The notes: generated from the sequence alone by a model not told the origin. Shown: positions 11,611 through 22,522, counted from the first letter of the stretch. The stretch is DNA of 64,000 nucleotides from Imbricaverruca yamaguchii (GCA_034440575.1 JAOTOL010000903.1:62001-126000); one strand, 5' to 3'. Numbers and translations are program-made.

Positions 11611-11734
11611 TGCATGTGGCCGTCTGCCGGGCCAGCTCCTTCTTCAGTCGGTGGGCGTCGGCCGCCTCCTGAGTCTGCATCAGTTCGTCCGCGTGGGACT
11701 CCAGCGACCGAATGATGTCGCGCAGGTCTTGAAT
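11594..11734 (-). CDS. Exon 16 (residues 811-857)
   Basis: The acceptor is CTGTGCAG before ATTCAA and the donor is ACACAG followed by GTACTG. Both ends are in phase 0, with 47 codons: IQDLRDIIRSLESHADELMQ, then LKKELARQTATCRQLQTQ. The donor region (CTGCAGACACAG then GTACTG) recurs about three more times down the intron to 11455, so the true donor cannot be fixed from sequence alone. Confidence 0.8.
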
Positions 11735-11849
11735 CTGCACAGTAGCCGATCAGCGGCGGCACCAGGCGGGCATGATGAAGACGCCACAGTCATTGCCAGC
11801 AACGCTAGGTCACCGACGAACGATGGATCGTGCTGTCTGGTTACACCTC

Positions 11850-12008
11850 CCGGTCAGATCTGGTCAATATTCCCGGTCCAATCTGGTAAATATTCCCGGT
11901 TCGATCTGGCCAATATTCCGGTCCGATCTAGTCAATATTCCCGGTCAGATCTGGTCAATATTCCAGGTCAAATCTGGTTAATATTCCCCGTCCAATCTGG
12001 TCTAATCG
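11850..12008. repeat. ~24-base AT/GC minisatellite
   Basis: About seven units of GGTCAGATCTGGTCAATATTCCC with single-base changes lie in intron 16. No coding meaning is seen. Confidence 0.85.
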
Positions 12009-12270
12009 TGTTCGATAGTAGGTGGCGTCCCACATGCTGATACATAGCAGCAACAGTTGACGCATTTCTACGCCATGCCAGCTAACTAACCTGCGACATC
12101 ACACATTAAGCATAATCAGAGGCAACGCAGTCTCATAAACTCCACTTGACACTTATTCTTGTCGAAAGGCAAGTCGTGCAGATAATCGGAATAGCGCATA
12201 TTTTCCCGTGCGGTGTACCGATTCAACAGACCGACCCATCAAACCGCACCGGCACTGAGCGGCGGCTCAC

Positions 12271-12375
12271 CTTAGCTACGGCTGCCTGGAGTTCGTCCCG
12301 CAGCTGACTCCGCTCCTGCTCCGACTCCTGACTGGCCATCAGTAGCTCGGCGTTCTGCGCCTCCACAGACTCCAA
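12271..12375 (-). CDS. Exon 15 (residues 776-810)
   Basis: The acceptor is TGTCGCAG before TTGGAG and the donor is GCTAAG followed by GTGAGC. Both ends are in phase 0, with 35 codons: LESVEAQNAELLMASQESEQ, then RSQLRDELQAAVAK. It is a clean heptad coiled coil with no tandem copies at its borders. Confidence 0.86.
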
Positions 12376-13135
12376 CTGCGACACACAGCCGATCAGATCG
12401 GCACCGCACAAGGGAGACTCAATTAAATGTGTGCCGAATATCCACGGAATGTCTACAGGGACGCTTTCTTACATTATGTTTACGGGATGTTTACAGGATG
12501 TTCACAGAAATGCTTCTTTGTAGGGAGGCAGAGCGGACGGCAGGCAGACAACTCAATGAGGGGACTGAGCACTGCAGTCTAAAGGAAATAGCTGCCTTTT
12601 GTTCCTCGAAACAACTTGTAGTTCGGATACATAATACGTCCTCGAGACCAGCTTGAATCAGACAATGAGAATAGTTCCACTGATAACAATGTTAATTGGC
12701 TGCATTTTGGTTCAAAGTTCTGAAAATCCAGCTGCCCAACAGACACCGTTAGGAGGAGTAAGGCAAGTATAAGAGCTAGTTCGATCACTATTCAACGGCA
12801 TGAGGAGTGTAGTCCATACTCTTTATATCGATGCATGCATTTCCAATCGTAGGCAAAATTTGACTAACTTCGCTCTTCCTTCACCTCCAGAAATGGGGCA
12901 GGATACGCTAAAGCCCCCATGCTGGCGATAGGACGCTTGCACGCAGTTCTCACAAGCAGAGTTTTCGCAGAACTGACCAAAAGCTATGTTAAAATTGCAA
13001 TGTTCGAATGCATTTACATGACAAAAGTGGGCGACAGAGCAGGCTGATCGCAGCCAGCGCCAACGACATGGAAATGTAAACAGATATGCAACTTGACGTG
13101 GTGACGATCACTGGTTCGGCTTAGCGTCAATTTTT
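12376..13135. other. Intron 14 sequence, no gene
   Basis: Short GGATGTYTACAGG repeats lie at 12450-12510. Otherwise it is plain AT-balanced sequence without a coding signal. Confidence 0.5.
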
Positions 13136-13210
13136 GTCATCACTTCCGAATCTCGACACAACACCCTGCGTCAGCTATTCGTTGGCAGACAAAGTATCAC
13201 AGGAGCCTAC

Positions 13211-13378
13211 CTGGCGGCGCCGGAGCGCCTGCTCGTCCCGTTCCCTCTCGCGCGCTGCCACCAGCTCGGCCAGACGAGCCTGCTCCCGACCGAACTCGTC
13301 CCGCTCGGCCTCGCGTTCAGCAGTCAGCTCGTCCAGGAACGAGCGGGAGGCGCGCAGCTGCTTGTTGGCCGCCACCAT
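13211..13378 (-). CDS. Exon 14 (residues 720-775), highly charged helix
   Basis: The acceptor is GGCCCCAG before ATGGTG and the donor is CGCCAG followed by GTAGGC. Both ends are in phase 0, with 56 codons. It encodes RSFLDELTAEREAERDEF and EQARLAELVAARERERDEQA. This Glu/Arg-alternating stretch is a second motif that recalls pericentrin/AKAP9. The acceptor-side intron repeats a 42-base unit about 3.5 times. Confidence 0.87.
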
Positions 13379-13530
13379 CTGGGGCCGGGCCGGGTGTCAG
13401 AGGTCACTCACCGTCTGGACAGGGGGCCGGGCCAGGTGTCAGAGGTCACTCACCGTCTGGACAGGGGGCCGGGCCAGGTGTCAGAGGTCGCCCGCCGTTT
13501 GGACAGGGGGCCGGAACCGGGTGTCAGATC
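13379..13530 (-). repeat. 42-base tandem repeat at the exon 14 acceptor
   Basis: GGCCGGGCC-type units start at 13383, 13425, 13467 and 13509, about 3.5 copies of 42 bases. Each holds a CTGTCCAG acceptor-like site followed at once by GGTGAGTGACC, a donor-like site. Confidence 0.75.
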
Positions 13531-13554
13531 TCACCTGATGCCATCTGACGCCTG

Positions 13555-13690
13555 GCTGTGGTAACACAGTGACACCAATCTCTCACATCGATTGGTCGCG
13601 GGCGAAGAGCTGTGACAGGTGAGATTCGACACCATAATAATTCGGATTCGAGGCGGGTGTACTAACCCTAGGCCATTAAACCCGCATGCC
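13555..13690 (-). mobile_element. tRNA-derived SINE fragment
   Basis: It shares the body CCAATCTCTCACATCGATTG and GTCGCGGGCGAAGAG with the SINEs at 26369 and 32519. The tRNA-like head is diverged (GGCCTAGGGTTAGTACACCC on the minus strand) and the LINE tail is short. Confidence 0.65.
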
Positions 13691-14019
13691 GTTCTGGAGA
13701 ACCGGGTTCGCATCACTGAAGTATTTATACTATTACCTGAAGGATCGGTTGTCCATATAAAACTATGGAATTCCGAAGCACAGCAACGGGCGTTGTTATA
13801 GTGTGTATCAGGAGAGTAGATTGTAAACATTCAGGTCGTGCTACCAGGCTAAATTTAAGCAAGATAACAATGCAAAATGCCAGCAATAGCGACAGCGCAG
13901 TAACCTTATGCACATAATGGGTTCAGGGCTTCCCGAGTATGGCATAACGAAGCGGGTCGTAAGAAATCCCCCATTAGCTGTTCGATGACGCCGACTTCGC
14001 AGTGGCGTCCGACGCTAAC

Positions 14020-14174
14020 CTGCTGCTTCATGTCGTCCACCTCGTGGGAACACTCGGCCACCACCTGATCGCTCTGCGATGCCAGCTCGGACAGCAGCGC
14101 CTCCAGCTGGTGCACCCGGCTGAGCAGCAGGCGCGAGTCGGCCGGGTCGGCGGGCGACGTCAGCAGCGCTTCGG
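14020..14174 (-). CDS. Exon 13 (residues 668-719)
   Basis: The acceptor is GTCCACAG before CCGAAG and the donor is CAGCAG followed by GTTAGC. It starts with two bases that complete an Ala codon and ends in phase 0. It encodes EALLTSPADPADSRLLLSRV and the helix HQLEALLSELASQSDQVVAE, then CSHEVDDMKQQ. The preceding intron holds a tandem array at 14280-14810. Confidence 0.85.
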
Positions 14175-14279
14175 CTGTGGACCGGGTCACAGCGGTCCAC
14201 AGATGGCCCGTCCGGAGCCGCGGCGGCGAACCGAGCCCGTGGGCCCGCACACAGTCCGTACACCAACGACATTGCCGCC

Positions 14280-14810
14280 CTCAAATACGACAGACATACA
14301 AGAAGATAGCCATCATAGCGAGGTCTGACTCACCTGCACGGAGACCAGAGGCATGCGCAGACAACAGTACCGCACTCAAAAACGACAGCCATCATAGCGA
14401 TGTCGAACTCATCTGCACGGCGCGGCAGAACTGGCAGGCCCGCACAGAGCCCACACATCAACGCCATTAATGCACACAAAGACGACATACAAGATGACAG
14501 CCATCATAGCGATGTTGAACTCGCCCGCACGGGGAGACCGGATGTATACACAGAGACGGAATTATCGTACACAAAGACGGCATACGTACAAGATGACAGC
14601 CATCATAGCGAGGTCTAACTCACCCGCACGGGGAGACCAGAGGCATGCACAGAGACGACATTGTCGTACACAAAGACGACATACGTACAAGTTGGTTGGT
14701 TATTTGGGCTTAGGGGCGCATCGTGCATACGTACAAAGTGACCGCCATCATAGCGATGTCAAACTCGCCTGCACGGAGAGACAAGATTCTTACAGAGACG
14801 GAATTCACAC
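14280..14810 (-). repeat. ~107-base tandem array in intron 12, with donor-like sites
   Basis: Five units share GACAGCCATCATAGCGATGT, then CTCACCTGCACGGRGAGACC and ACACAAAGACGRCATACGTAC. On the minus strand each holds CCGTGCAG/GTGAGT or a close variant, a good donor. A 35-base LINE-tail insertion sits in one unit (14691-14725). Confidence 0.7.
14691..14725 (-). mobile_element. LINE-tail micro-insertion (35 bp)
   Basis: It is flanked by CATACGTACAA at 14680-14690 and 14726-14736. The insert is TTGGTTGGTT plus ATTTGGGCTTAGGGGCGCA, shorter than the stem-loop itself. The target is a unit of a tandem array. Confidence 0.8.
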
Positions 14811-15005
14811 GGCGAAGGCCAGGACACAAGATGTCCTAGGAGAATGACAGTCGCACAGAGGAGATTCCCATAGACATTTTCAGAATTCCCACACGGAACC
14901 ATTAGTCCAGCACACATATTGGAGTTCAAACAGAAATGAAATTCATACGTAGATAAACGTGTATTCTAGACATATCTTACATGGAAACGGAGTTCCACGG
15001 AAATT

Positions 15006-15041
15006 TTAGTTTAGGGCGCATGGACTGCGAAGGTCATATAG
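15006..15041 (-). mobile_element. LINE-tail micro-insertion (36 bp)
   Basis: It is flanked by 14-base copies GTTCCACGRAAATT (14992-15005 and 15042-15055, one difference). The insert carries TTTAGGGCGCATGGACTGCG and AAGGTCATAT. Confidence 0.78.
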
Positions 15042-15633
15042 GTTCCACGAAAATTAAGAGAGGGAAGGGAAAGGAAGGCTTTTAATCGCAATCGACCGAC
15101 GGTACTACACAATGCACATCAGATAATCCTTAATCATGCCAAATCTGCATTAATAAATTATCTGAAATTGCTGTGGGTGCACCGATTTCAAAATCATGAC
15201 AAAATTCATGACGCACGTGGTGAGTGAATTGTTGCAACAATGAACACGTCAAGATTCTTTGAGTCACGTCAGGACTCCCGTAGTCTTGACGTTTGACGAG
15301 TGGCTAACGCCCAACGTTTGCCGTGAGCGCCCATATGGCGCCAGTCTGGCTCACGCGCACCTACTTCAACACCATGCCGGCACGCCGCCGGAGGATGAGT
15401 ATCGCCCAGAGTTGAAGAAAAAAGCGGTTCCGTGACTTTTGGCCTACAAAATTACCATCTCCGGATACTTATCCTCTCATTTTGTTTTCTCCTTTGGAGG
15501 TTGAGTGGTTCTGTTTGACAATGAACTGCTCTGTGATGAAGAACTCGAGACTTCGTGAAAAATATAAACTGATATTATTACGTCTCAGGGTTGACGAGCA
15601 ATATCATCTTCATATCCGATTACCCGAATACTT

Positions 15634-15681
15634 GTTGTTGGAGTTTTGGGGCGCATCGACTGCGTCGGTCATGTAGCGCCC
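15634..15681 (-). mobile_element. LINE-tail micro-insertion (48 bp)
   Basis: It is flanked by TACCCGAAKACTT (15621-15633 and 15682-15694, one difference). The insert is GTTGGAGTTTTGGGGCGCAT with the stem-loop CGACTGCGTCGGTCATGTAG and CGCCC. Confidence 0.82.
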
Positions 15682-15738
15682 TACCCGAAGACTTCCCTAC
15701 CCACATCCAGGACTACACAAATCCAACGCTTGTTTCAC

Positions 15739-15971
15739 CTGCGTCCTTGATGTGCTGCAGTGTGGTCTCGGGTGGCGGCGGTGGCCGTCCGCTCCGACCC
15801 GCCTGCCGACTCTCGCCCACCGCCTCGCGCTCCTCGCCGGCGTCCAGCCGCTCCTGCAGCGCGGCCAGCTGCAGCCGAGTCGCCTGCAGCTCGGCCGACA
15901 GGCCGTCCACGCGCAGCTGCAGGTCGGCGCAGCGCCGCTCGGTCCGCTGCAGCCGGCCGCCGTCGCCGGCA
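15739..15971 (-). CDS. Exon 12 (residues 590-668)
   Basis: The acceptor is GTCAACAG before TGCCGG and the donor is GACGCAG followed by GTGAAA. The helix RTERRCADLQLRVDGLSAEL runs through QLAALQERLDAGEEREAVG. A basic/proline linker with five prolines follows, then LQHIKDA. One base is left over and is completed to Ala by exon 13. Confidence 0.83.
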
Positions 15972-16375
15972 CTGTTGACACAGGCCATACCAAACGGAGT
16001 CGGCACACAGTCATACCGTCAGCCTCAAGATGCGCTCACACTGACCGTCCCCTCCCGAAAGACCGCGCGGGAACGCTAACTGGATATCTTCCTGGTCGCA
16101 TAGAGCTTGATACATTGTAATGCGGAGTATCTCTTTTGCCACGGAGACTTCAAGAGTTGCTACTGAAGAAAAAAAACGGGACGATATTTGTCTAGAAATA
16201 ATAATATTAAAAATAACCTTCACTGATGAAAAATGACTCCGGCCCATGGGTCACAACGTGGATACATCCGCACAGCACAGTCGCCCCAGAGGAATAGTAT
16301 GCACAAGGTCGGACATCATTCAAACGGACCAAGTAGGGATGGAGAGGAAGGGCCCAACAGTCTGTCTGTTCGACG

Positions 16376-16675
16376 TCTCTGACCACCTATGTGATTCTGC
16401 CTGGACCGACCACCTGTATCTGTCTGTCTGACGTCATGAGTGTCTGCTCAGACCACTAATCTGAGTCTGCCTGACGTCTCGGACCACCTATCTGACGTCC
16501 TGGACCCCAGCCTCAGTCTGGTGTCCTGGAACATCAGTCTGAGTCCGTCTAACGTCCCGGAACATCAGTCTGAGTCCACCTGGCGTCCGGGAATATCAGT
16601 CTCAGTCTGTTTGAGTCCTTCCCGGACCACCAGTCTGAGTCCGTCCGACCGGACCACCTTTCCGAGTCCACTCAC
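16376..16675 (-). repeat. Degenerate ~34-base repeat at the exon 11 donor
   Basis: On the + strand CTGAGTCYRYCTRACGTC-like units recur from about 16376 to 16670, the last running into the exon 11 donor. Copies such as CTGAGTCCACCTGGCG read as a GTGGACTCAG donor on the minus strand. Confidence 0.55.
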
Positions 16676-16951
16676 GTATCGCTGGCGGCGACAGCGGCCT
16701 CTTGCAGTCGTGCGGTGGCGTCGCGTACGCACCGCTCCACCCTGGGCAGCTGGCGGCCGCGCGCCGCCCACAACGACACGCCCTCATCCGGAGCCAGCGC
16801 CGCCAGCACCATCTGGTCAGTGGCCTCGGCCTCCGGGTCGGCGGCCAGGCTGCCTGCCGGCGGCCGGTACAGCCGTTCCGCCGACTGGTAGTACTGGCAC
16901 AGCACGCGCACCAGGCCGCCCAGCTGCTGCAGGTGCTCCGCCTGGTCCTCT
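16676..16951 (-). CDS. Exon 11 (residues 498-590), largest visible exon
   Basis: The acceptor is TGCTGCAG before AGAGGACC and the donor is GATAC followed by GTGAGTGG. Phases match exons 10 and 12. It opens with a helix (EDQAEHLQQLGGLVRVLCQY), then a Pro/Gly/Ala stretch (RPPAGSLAADPEAEA), then a second helix to LQEAAVAASDT. The acceptor side has about seven tandem copies of a 61-base unit. The donor side has degenerate 34-base repeats. Confidence 0.8.
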
Positions 16952-17345
16952 CTGCAGCAGATGTGCACACACGTCGCTCACCAGTCTCACCATCTGCCGC
17001 TCCGCCCACTCCACCCCTTGCAGGAGATGCCCGGTCGGCGACGAGCCTGCACAGCTCCTGCCCCGTCTGTCCCTCTCTGCAGGAGAGTTGAACACGCCAC
17101 TGCCGGGCAGCCAGGTGCTGCTCCGTCTGCTCCTCCCTGCGGGAGACGCCAACAAATCTGTGACGAGTCTCACCAGCTCCTGCTCCGTCCATCCCTCCCT
17201 GCAGGAGATGCCCACAATTAAGTGACGAACCTACACAGCTCCTGCCCCGCCTGTCCCTCTCTGCAGCAGAGTCGAACACATCGTTGCCGGGCTTCACCAT
17301 CTCCCGCTCCGTCCATCCTTACCTGCAGGAGAGCTGAGCACGCCA
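16952..17345 (-). repeat. ~61-base tandem repeat of the exon 11 acceptor (about 7 units)
   Basis: CTGCAG (or close) acceptor sites lie near 16952, 17021, 17078, 17140, 17201, 17261 and 17324, with a related site near 17482. Between them is a degenerate copy of the first exon 11 bases (GAGGGACAGGCGGGGCAGGA). Each unit looks like an acceptor followed by a decayed exon start. Confidence 0.75.
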
Positions 17346-18640
17346 CTGTCGGGCCTTACCAACTACTGCACCGCCTGCTTGTTCTTGCCAATGTACACAG
17401 ACGCCAGTGGGAGGCCCCCAGGGGCTCCGGTACCCCTCTCTGTGGCAGACAACTATACAACACCTGATGACTGTCCCTGACTGCAGGAGACAACTATACG
17501 GCACCCGATTAGCCAGCTGGGTGATTACAGCAGGCATCTTCATTTTACATCATTTGCAAACGCGCGTCAACAAACTGACCACTCGATAAGAGTAGCGGGT
17601 GCTCCTTTGAAGAGGGAATGTTCGTTTCCTTCGTATATGAATCGCATTCATTACAGACCACAGACGGGCTCGACAAAAACATCGACAAGAAGTAGACAAG
17701 CTCGCTAGCTGTCTGGGGAGCATTTTTGCAACTCGCGTGTCACGTAACACAGCTGCAGTTCTGGGAGTAATTTTGGACCACAGCTGGTGTATCACCTGCG
17801 TCATCACTCGAACTATTCGGAAGAATTCACGCCCGATAGCGAATAGTACAACTACTGCTCAGACGGCCACTGTCGTGGTCAATCACGCACATTGTACGTG
17901 GGCTCTTTCACATTGTGACTATTTTTAATAGTAATTTTCAGATCAACAGTAATGGGGTTTGCTCGCCTGACTGCTATTTATCTTTTGACAAGGCGCCTAT
18001 AGATGTCCTGCAGTCTGGTTACTATATATAATTATGACCGAGTTGTTACCGACTACAGTGGTCCGGCATGCGACAATAAGCTACAGGCCTGAAAAAAAAC
18101 AACGCCAGGGCACATCGGGCACTCAGACATTCAAGGCACGTGGTGCGGTGGACAGTTGGAATTACACCCATCCGTTTAAATTTGTATTGCGTCCCAACTG
18201 ATGGTCGTCCGGCATTTGATACCGAGCTGACCGGCCGTCGTTGCTAATTTTTTGGGTCCAGGGTAGCGCCATGACGTCCCCATTGATCGCGCATTAGTTC
18301 AGGATGTGATGTCAGACAAGCGCGACGGCTTTCACATAGCGTGGCTGACCTTGAGTGCTGAACACCACAAGCAGCGGCATCGAACGAGCGAAGTTATGAT
18401 TTGGCACAACAAAACAGCTGATGCCTAACATGAACGGAACGGAAAAGTTTGCCAGACTGAACGAAGCGCCAAATACCGCATACAAGATGGGCTAACGGTG
18501 TTTGGCTGGGCGCCGGCTTTCCAGTAAGATTTGTCTTCGTTTTGCCGTTAAACGGGTATGCCAAGCCAATACCACACGGCTAAAATAAAGCCACAATATG
18601 ACACTTCGGCTTATCCACTCGACACAATATGCATAATGTG
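17346..18640. other. Intron 10 sequence, no gene
   Basis: Apart from the last decayed acceptor-like unit near 17482, I see no gene, SINE or tandem repeat. Confidence 0.5.
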
Positions 18641-18644
18641 TGTG

Positions 18645-20125
18645 TGATTGTGGTTTTAGGGCGCATCGACCATGGTTGGTCACTTAGCGCCCATAACAGA
18701 GCAGAGAACTACTTGGTCAGAGTCTTAGTACTGTGATTGGGCGAATGGTTTTTACTGACCTAAATATAGTACACAAAATCCCATCTTCCTGAGGTAGCCA
18801 CACACTTTTCCTAAGCAGTTCGAGTCGTCTCGAAGGATATTGGGGAACGTCCTGTTGGTTCCAAGGTGCTGGGTTCTCTCCTGTGCGTAGTGTTGACATG
18901 TAAGAATGTGGTGTACTGTTAGTGGAGAATTGCATCTTGGGCATATTGGCTTGTTTTCGTTTATGAGGAGGTGGCAGTGGGTAGTGTAGGTGTGTCCGAT
19001 TCGGAGTCTTGCCAGCGCTACCTCCTCCGCTCGCACTTTCCTGGAAGACGAGGGCCAGTAACCTATTCGTGGTTTGATTTCTCTGAGTTTGCTGGTGCTC
19101 AGGGCGTCCCAGCTACTTTGCCATTTCTCATGCATGTACTCAGAGATCAGTGGGTAAAAATCCTGTGATGGGAGAGGGAAAGTGCGAGCGCATGGTCTCT
19201 GTGCCGCTCGTTTCGCCGCTGCGTCAGCGAGTTTATTTCCCCTAATGCTAACGTGGCTCGGGATCCAGCAGAAGGAAACGAATCTCCCCTCTCGTTTCAG
19301 CAGGGTGAGCCGGTGCAAGATGTCCTGCAGAAGAGCATCCTGGGGGTTGAAACGTTCCAGTGCCGATAGGCTGCTCACAGAGTCGGACAGGACAACACAT
19401 GAATAGTACTCACTGACTTCAATGAAGCATAACGCCTTGAGGATCGCAACCAGTTCCGATGTACAAACGGATGCATCTGAAAAGGACTTCGTGACGGATC
19501 CGGTGACAAACGCGCATCCGACACCCTGCTTTCCTTTGGAGCCGTCTGCATATATCAGGGTACGTCCTTCGTACGTGGCTATACGCTCCAGTGCATTTAG
19601 ACGGAGCATTTCTGTGGTGACGTCACCCTTCTTGGACGTGCATAGGGCAAGGTCTACTTCTGGTGACACCCCCAGGGTGGGATCTGTGGTTGGTCAGCAA
19701 TCCGGATTCCACGCATACGGATACCACTTGTTTGAATGTGCTTGCGGACCCTCACGCAGAAGGGTTCAGGGGTTGCCTTCCGTCCTCCGTGGAATAGTGC
19801 CAATAGCCGGCGAGAAAACACCGCGTCATATGTTGGGTGTGGAGGATATGGCCTCAATTTGCACGCTTAGCGAAGGCCAAACTTATCATGTCTGGATGCC
19901 AGATGATGCGACTCGTGGCTTCCACGTGGGGACTTGCTACTCGCGAAGTTCTAAATGCGCTGGTTGCAATGCGTAAGGCTGTATTGTGGACAGTATCAAG
20001 TATGCGCTTTCTGGCGGTGCTGGCACCATCATATACAAAAGAACAAAGAACAAGAACAGTATGCATAAGCGGACGACAAAATACGTTTCGATTCGCAAGA
20101 CGGAGCAGCATTACACCGTACGAAA
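18645..20125 (-). mobile_element. I-like LINE, 5'-truncated copy
   Basis: The 3' tail stem-loop (TTTTAGGGCGCATCGACCAT at 18655) is followed upstream on the minus strand by RNase H and the end of the reverse transcriptase up to about 20125. No target duplication could be fixed. Confidence 0.75.
18752..20111 (-). pseudogene. LINE ORF2 C-terminal part: RNase H
   Basis: The open stretch 19669-18752 (305 codons) contains IYADGSKGKQGVGCAFVTGS, the Glu block SELVAILKALCFIE, the Asp block VLSDSVSSLSALERF, and SFCWIPSHVSIRGNKLADAA. These hold the D-E-D-D metal-binding residues of RNase H1-type domains. A Cys-rich end (CPRCNSPLTVHHIL) follows. The preceding piece, 20111-19854, is frameshifted (SFVYDGASTARKRILDTVHN). 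The RNase H removes RNA template. This copy is dead. Confidence 0.8.
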
Positions 20126-20448
20126 GTGAATGCTTTCGAGGTGCTGTGGTCGATCAACAGCGGATTAAACCGGCCCCTGTCAATGTTCATTGGCAGCCGG
20201 GGACGTCATCTGGGCGCTGATTTAGGTTCAGCAGATTACCACGACAGCAAGAAATGGTACTTTTCCGCGTACGTTCCTGGCTAACAAGTATACGTGAGTG
20301 GTGCAAATTATACGTCATCTGAAAGCTTGTTTAATGATATTTCGATAATCATGGGAGACTTTCACACGAATGTGTTAGTTATTGTGTAAAATGGTGTTAT
20401 TTAGACCCATGTCATATCAATCGACACTATTTAACTTAAGCGGGCCGA

Positions 20449-20640
20449 GCGACTCGGTGTTGGTAGCACAGTTGATAGCGCGTCGGTTTGCCGACTGGGC
20501 GGTAGCTGGTTCGAGCCTGGAGGCCGGCAGCTTTTTGTGCGCGTCTTGGGAAGTTCTTCTAATAGGCGACAGTGAATTAAGACAATGTTCACATGGGACG
20601 ATCTTGTTCATAAAGAGAAGGGAAATATTCTGCAATATTC
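20449..20640 (+). mobile_element. tRNA-derived SINE (second family)
   Basis: TTGGTAGCACAGTTGATAGC (A box) and GGTAGCTGGTTCGAGCCTGG (B box) give a tRNA-like head at 20459-20522. No CCA-ready acceptor pairing is seen. The rest is unrelated to the other SINEs. Confidence 0.6.
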
Positions 20641-21680
20641 AATATTCAGATATTCTGCAAGGCTGGGGTTCTGCCACCTTAAATTTATGGTTGGGCACTT
20701 CTTCTAATCAGCCAGGCATAGGAAATACGGAACACGTCACCGCTTATGGCAGTGTCCAGGCCCACAGTCCCTTCCTGACACGGGCAGCGGACCATCGGGG
20801 GTGGGACAGGAGACAGGATCTCCTGAATTTAATAATTTGTGGCACTACGGCAGTGCATTGCAAATATTGAGCTAGAAACTCACGGTTGCCCTTTCCCCTC
20901 CCACCAGTACACGCCGACCAACATTAGTCCCTGCTCCTCGAGGTGTGCATATAATAACAGTACATGATTATCAAGGTGACAAAACCAACAATTGTGCATG
21001 CTGCCGAACAGTCAAATGACTGGACCCGAGCTGGAGTCAGAGCGATGCCAGTTCTAAGCTCGGCTCCACACCTTTTACGATACACGGCGAACACACGCCA
21101 CCAGGACTGCGACAAGCATTGCTTTGACAGGAGCAGACGTTTGCTAAAATATTTCGGTGACAATCCTGAACTTTCTGGAGTGCCTGCGCAAAATAAAAAA
21201 ATCACGCTTTTCGTACCATGAACGCTCGATTTGGATTCGGCAACAACTTTGTGGAACCCGTAAGCGCTAAGACGGATTTTAGATGCCCGCATGAGGATTT
21301 CGGTTCGATTATCATGCATTGTCAAAGGCTTAACGCGGAACTTGGCAAGATTGGGGAAGCATCCCCGTTCATTCCCCACCGTGGCTTTGCCCATGTTCGC
21401 ACACCGTTATTCGGCATTTTCAGTCGAAATGAATTGGCTGCGTCGCTCACGCCATGTGAATCAAACTTCTGTCATGCATGCAATATTGCAGTGGTAACAG
21501 CAATTTCTATGCCAGACCAGCTCGGAAGCAACTTTAATACCAGTTTAATTTGTGGTTGGAATGGAAAATTACCATGTAATACCATACATCTTTTTAATTA
21601 AGTGTGTTCTATTATTAACTAAAGAAAATATTTTCCTTTCAAAATATGATTTCTTTATTCGCGTCGTGCAACCTGAAATG
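20641..21680. other. Intron 10 sequence, no supported gene
   Basis: A 156-codon minus-strand frame (21394-20924) lacks recognisable motifs and conserved-looking blocks, so I do not call it a gene. Confidence 0.45.
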
Positions 21681-21681
21681 C

Positions 21682-22013
21682 CACCCCGGTAGCTCAGTTG
21701 GGTAGAGCGCTGGCCTGTGCTTGTCTCCCCTGTCCTGGCAACACAGGGTTCGAGTCGCTTCGCGCGCTCGCGTTTAGCCCCCGGCCGGGAGTGTGAGTTG
21801 GCAACTGGCCCGATAAGGCCGGGGACGAGCTACCGAGCGGCCGTGTCGGTGTATTGACGGCACGTTAAACTTTCGATCAAAATTCTCCCGTTGAAAAGGA
21901 ATTCGTTGATCGGGTGGTGGGGCGAGGGTTCACGCAACAAGCTCTGCTTAGCAATAGAACCCTGGTTCCTAAAGCCACCCTAGCAACAACTGGGAGTAAA
22001 TTTTAAATAAATA
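21682..22013 (+). mobile_element. tRNA-derived SINE (third family) with A-rich tail
   Basis: The head CCCCGGTAGCTCAGTTGGGT, AGAGCGCTGGCC and B box GGGTTCGAGTCGC is tRNA-like. The body (AACTGGCCCGATAAGGCCGG, GTGTCGGTGTATTGACGGCA) leads to the tail TAAATAAATAAAAAAA. Target duplications are not clear. Confidence 0.75.
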
Positions 22014-22184
22014 AAAAAATCACGCATTTTGCAGTACAGCACGACATAAATACGGCGACAAAAGTTGTTTATCAATCAGGTTTTAATACGAGGAGCATGC
22101 ATCTGGAGAAGACGAGACTGCCAAGATTCAGGAAGCCCTCACTCCCACTGCCGATTGTTTCTCGGTTGTGTACTCTGTGGTGGA

Positions 22185-22235
22185 AGTGAATGTGCATTTT
22201 GGGCGCATGGACTGGGTTCGTCATTTTGCGCACAT
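22185..22235 (-). mobile_element. Possible LINE-tail remnant
   Basis: TTTTGGGCGCATGGACTGGG followed by TTCGTCATTTTGCGC matches the family stem-loop. No clear target duplication is seen, so the limits are uncertain. Confidence 0.5.
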
Positions 22236-22355
22236 GAATATATATATATATATTCCGGCGCCCAACAGAGTGCGTATTAAAACGATATATTGAGGAAGCA
22301 CAACGCAAGACATATATTGGGAAAAGCAAACACATGAAGCAGAAAAAGAACCTTG

Positions 22356-22522
22356 GGTTCCTTTACGACGCAATTAACTGCTAGGGCATATAGCGTCGCC
22401 AACTTCTCAAACCGATTGGTCGCGGGTGGACTCGGTAATTCCGCTGGTTGCGGGACTCGAACCCATAATCTTGCGGTCAAGAGCACAACAAACTACGGAC
22501 TAAGCTACCGCGGCTCCACCAA
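22356..22522 (-). mobile_element. tRNA-derived SINE, related subfamily
   Basis: The minus strand reads GGAGCCGCGGTAGCTTAGTC (A box), ATTATGGGTTCGAGTCCCGC (perfect B box GGTTCGAGTCC), then CCGCGACCAATCGGTTTGAG, as in the other SINEs. The tail is degenerate. It looks like a tRNA gene but is followed by a SINE body. Confidence 0.75.

Noticed and set aside
16952..17345. Regularly spaced repeats resembling a CRISPR array
   Set aside because: Units are degenerate and contiguous, and they derive from an exon border. No unique spacers, and the DNA is eukaryotic.
20924..21394. 156-codon frame on the minus strand
   Set aside because: No motif, no splice context and ordinary composition for chance frames. 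Not called.
21682..21765. tRNA-like sequence with good A box
   Set aside because: A- and B-box spacing is stretched, the acceptor arms do not pair, and a SINE body with an A-rich tail follows.
22440..22522. Possible tRNA gene with perfect B box (minus strand)
   Set aside because: It continues into the shared SINE body (CCGCGACCAATCGG), as in other copies.
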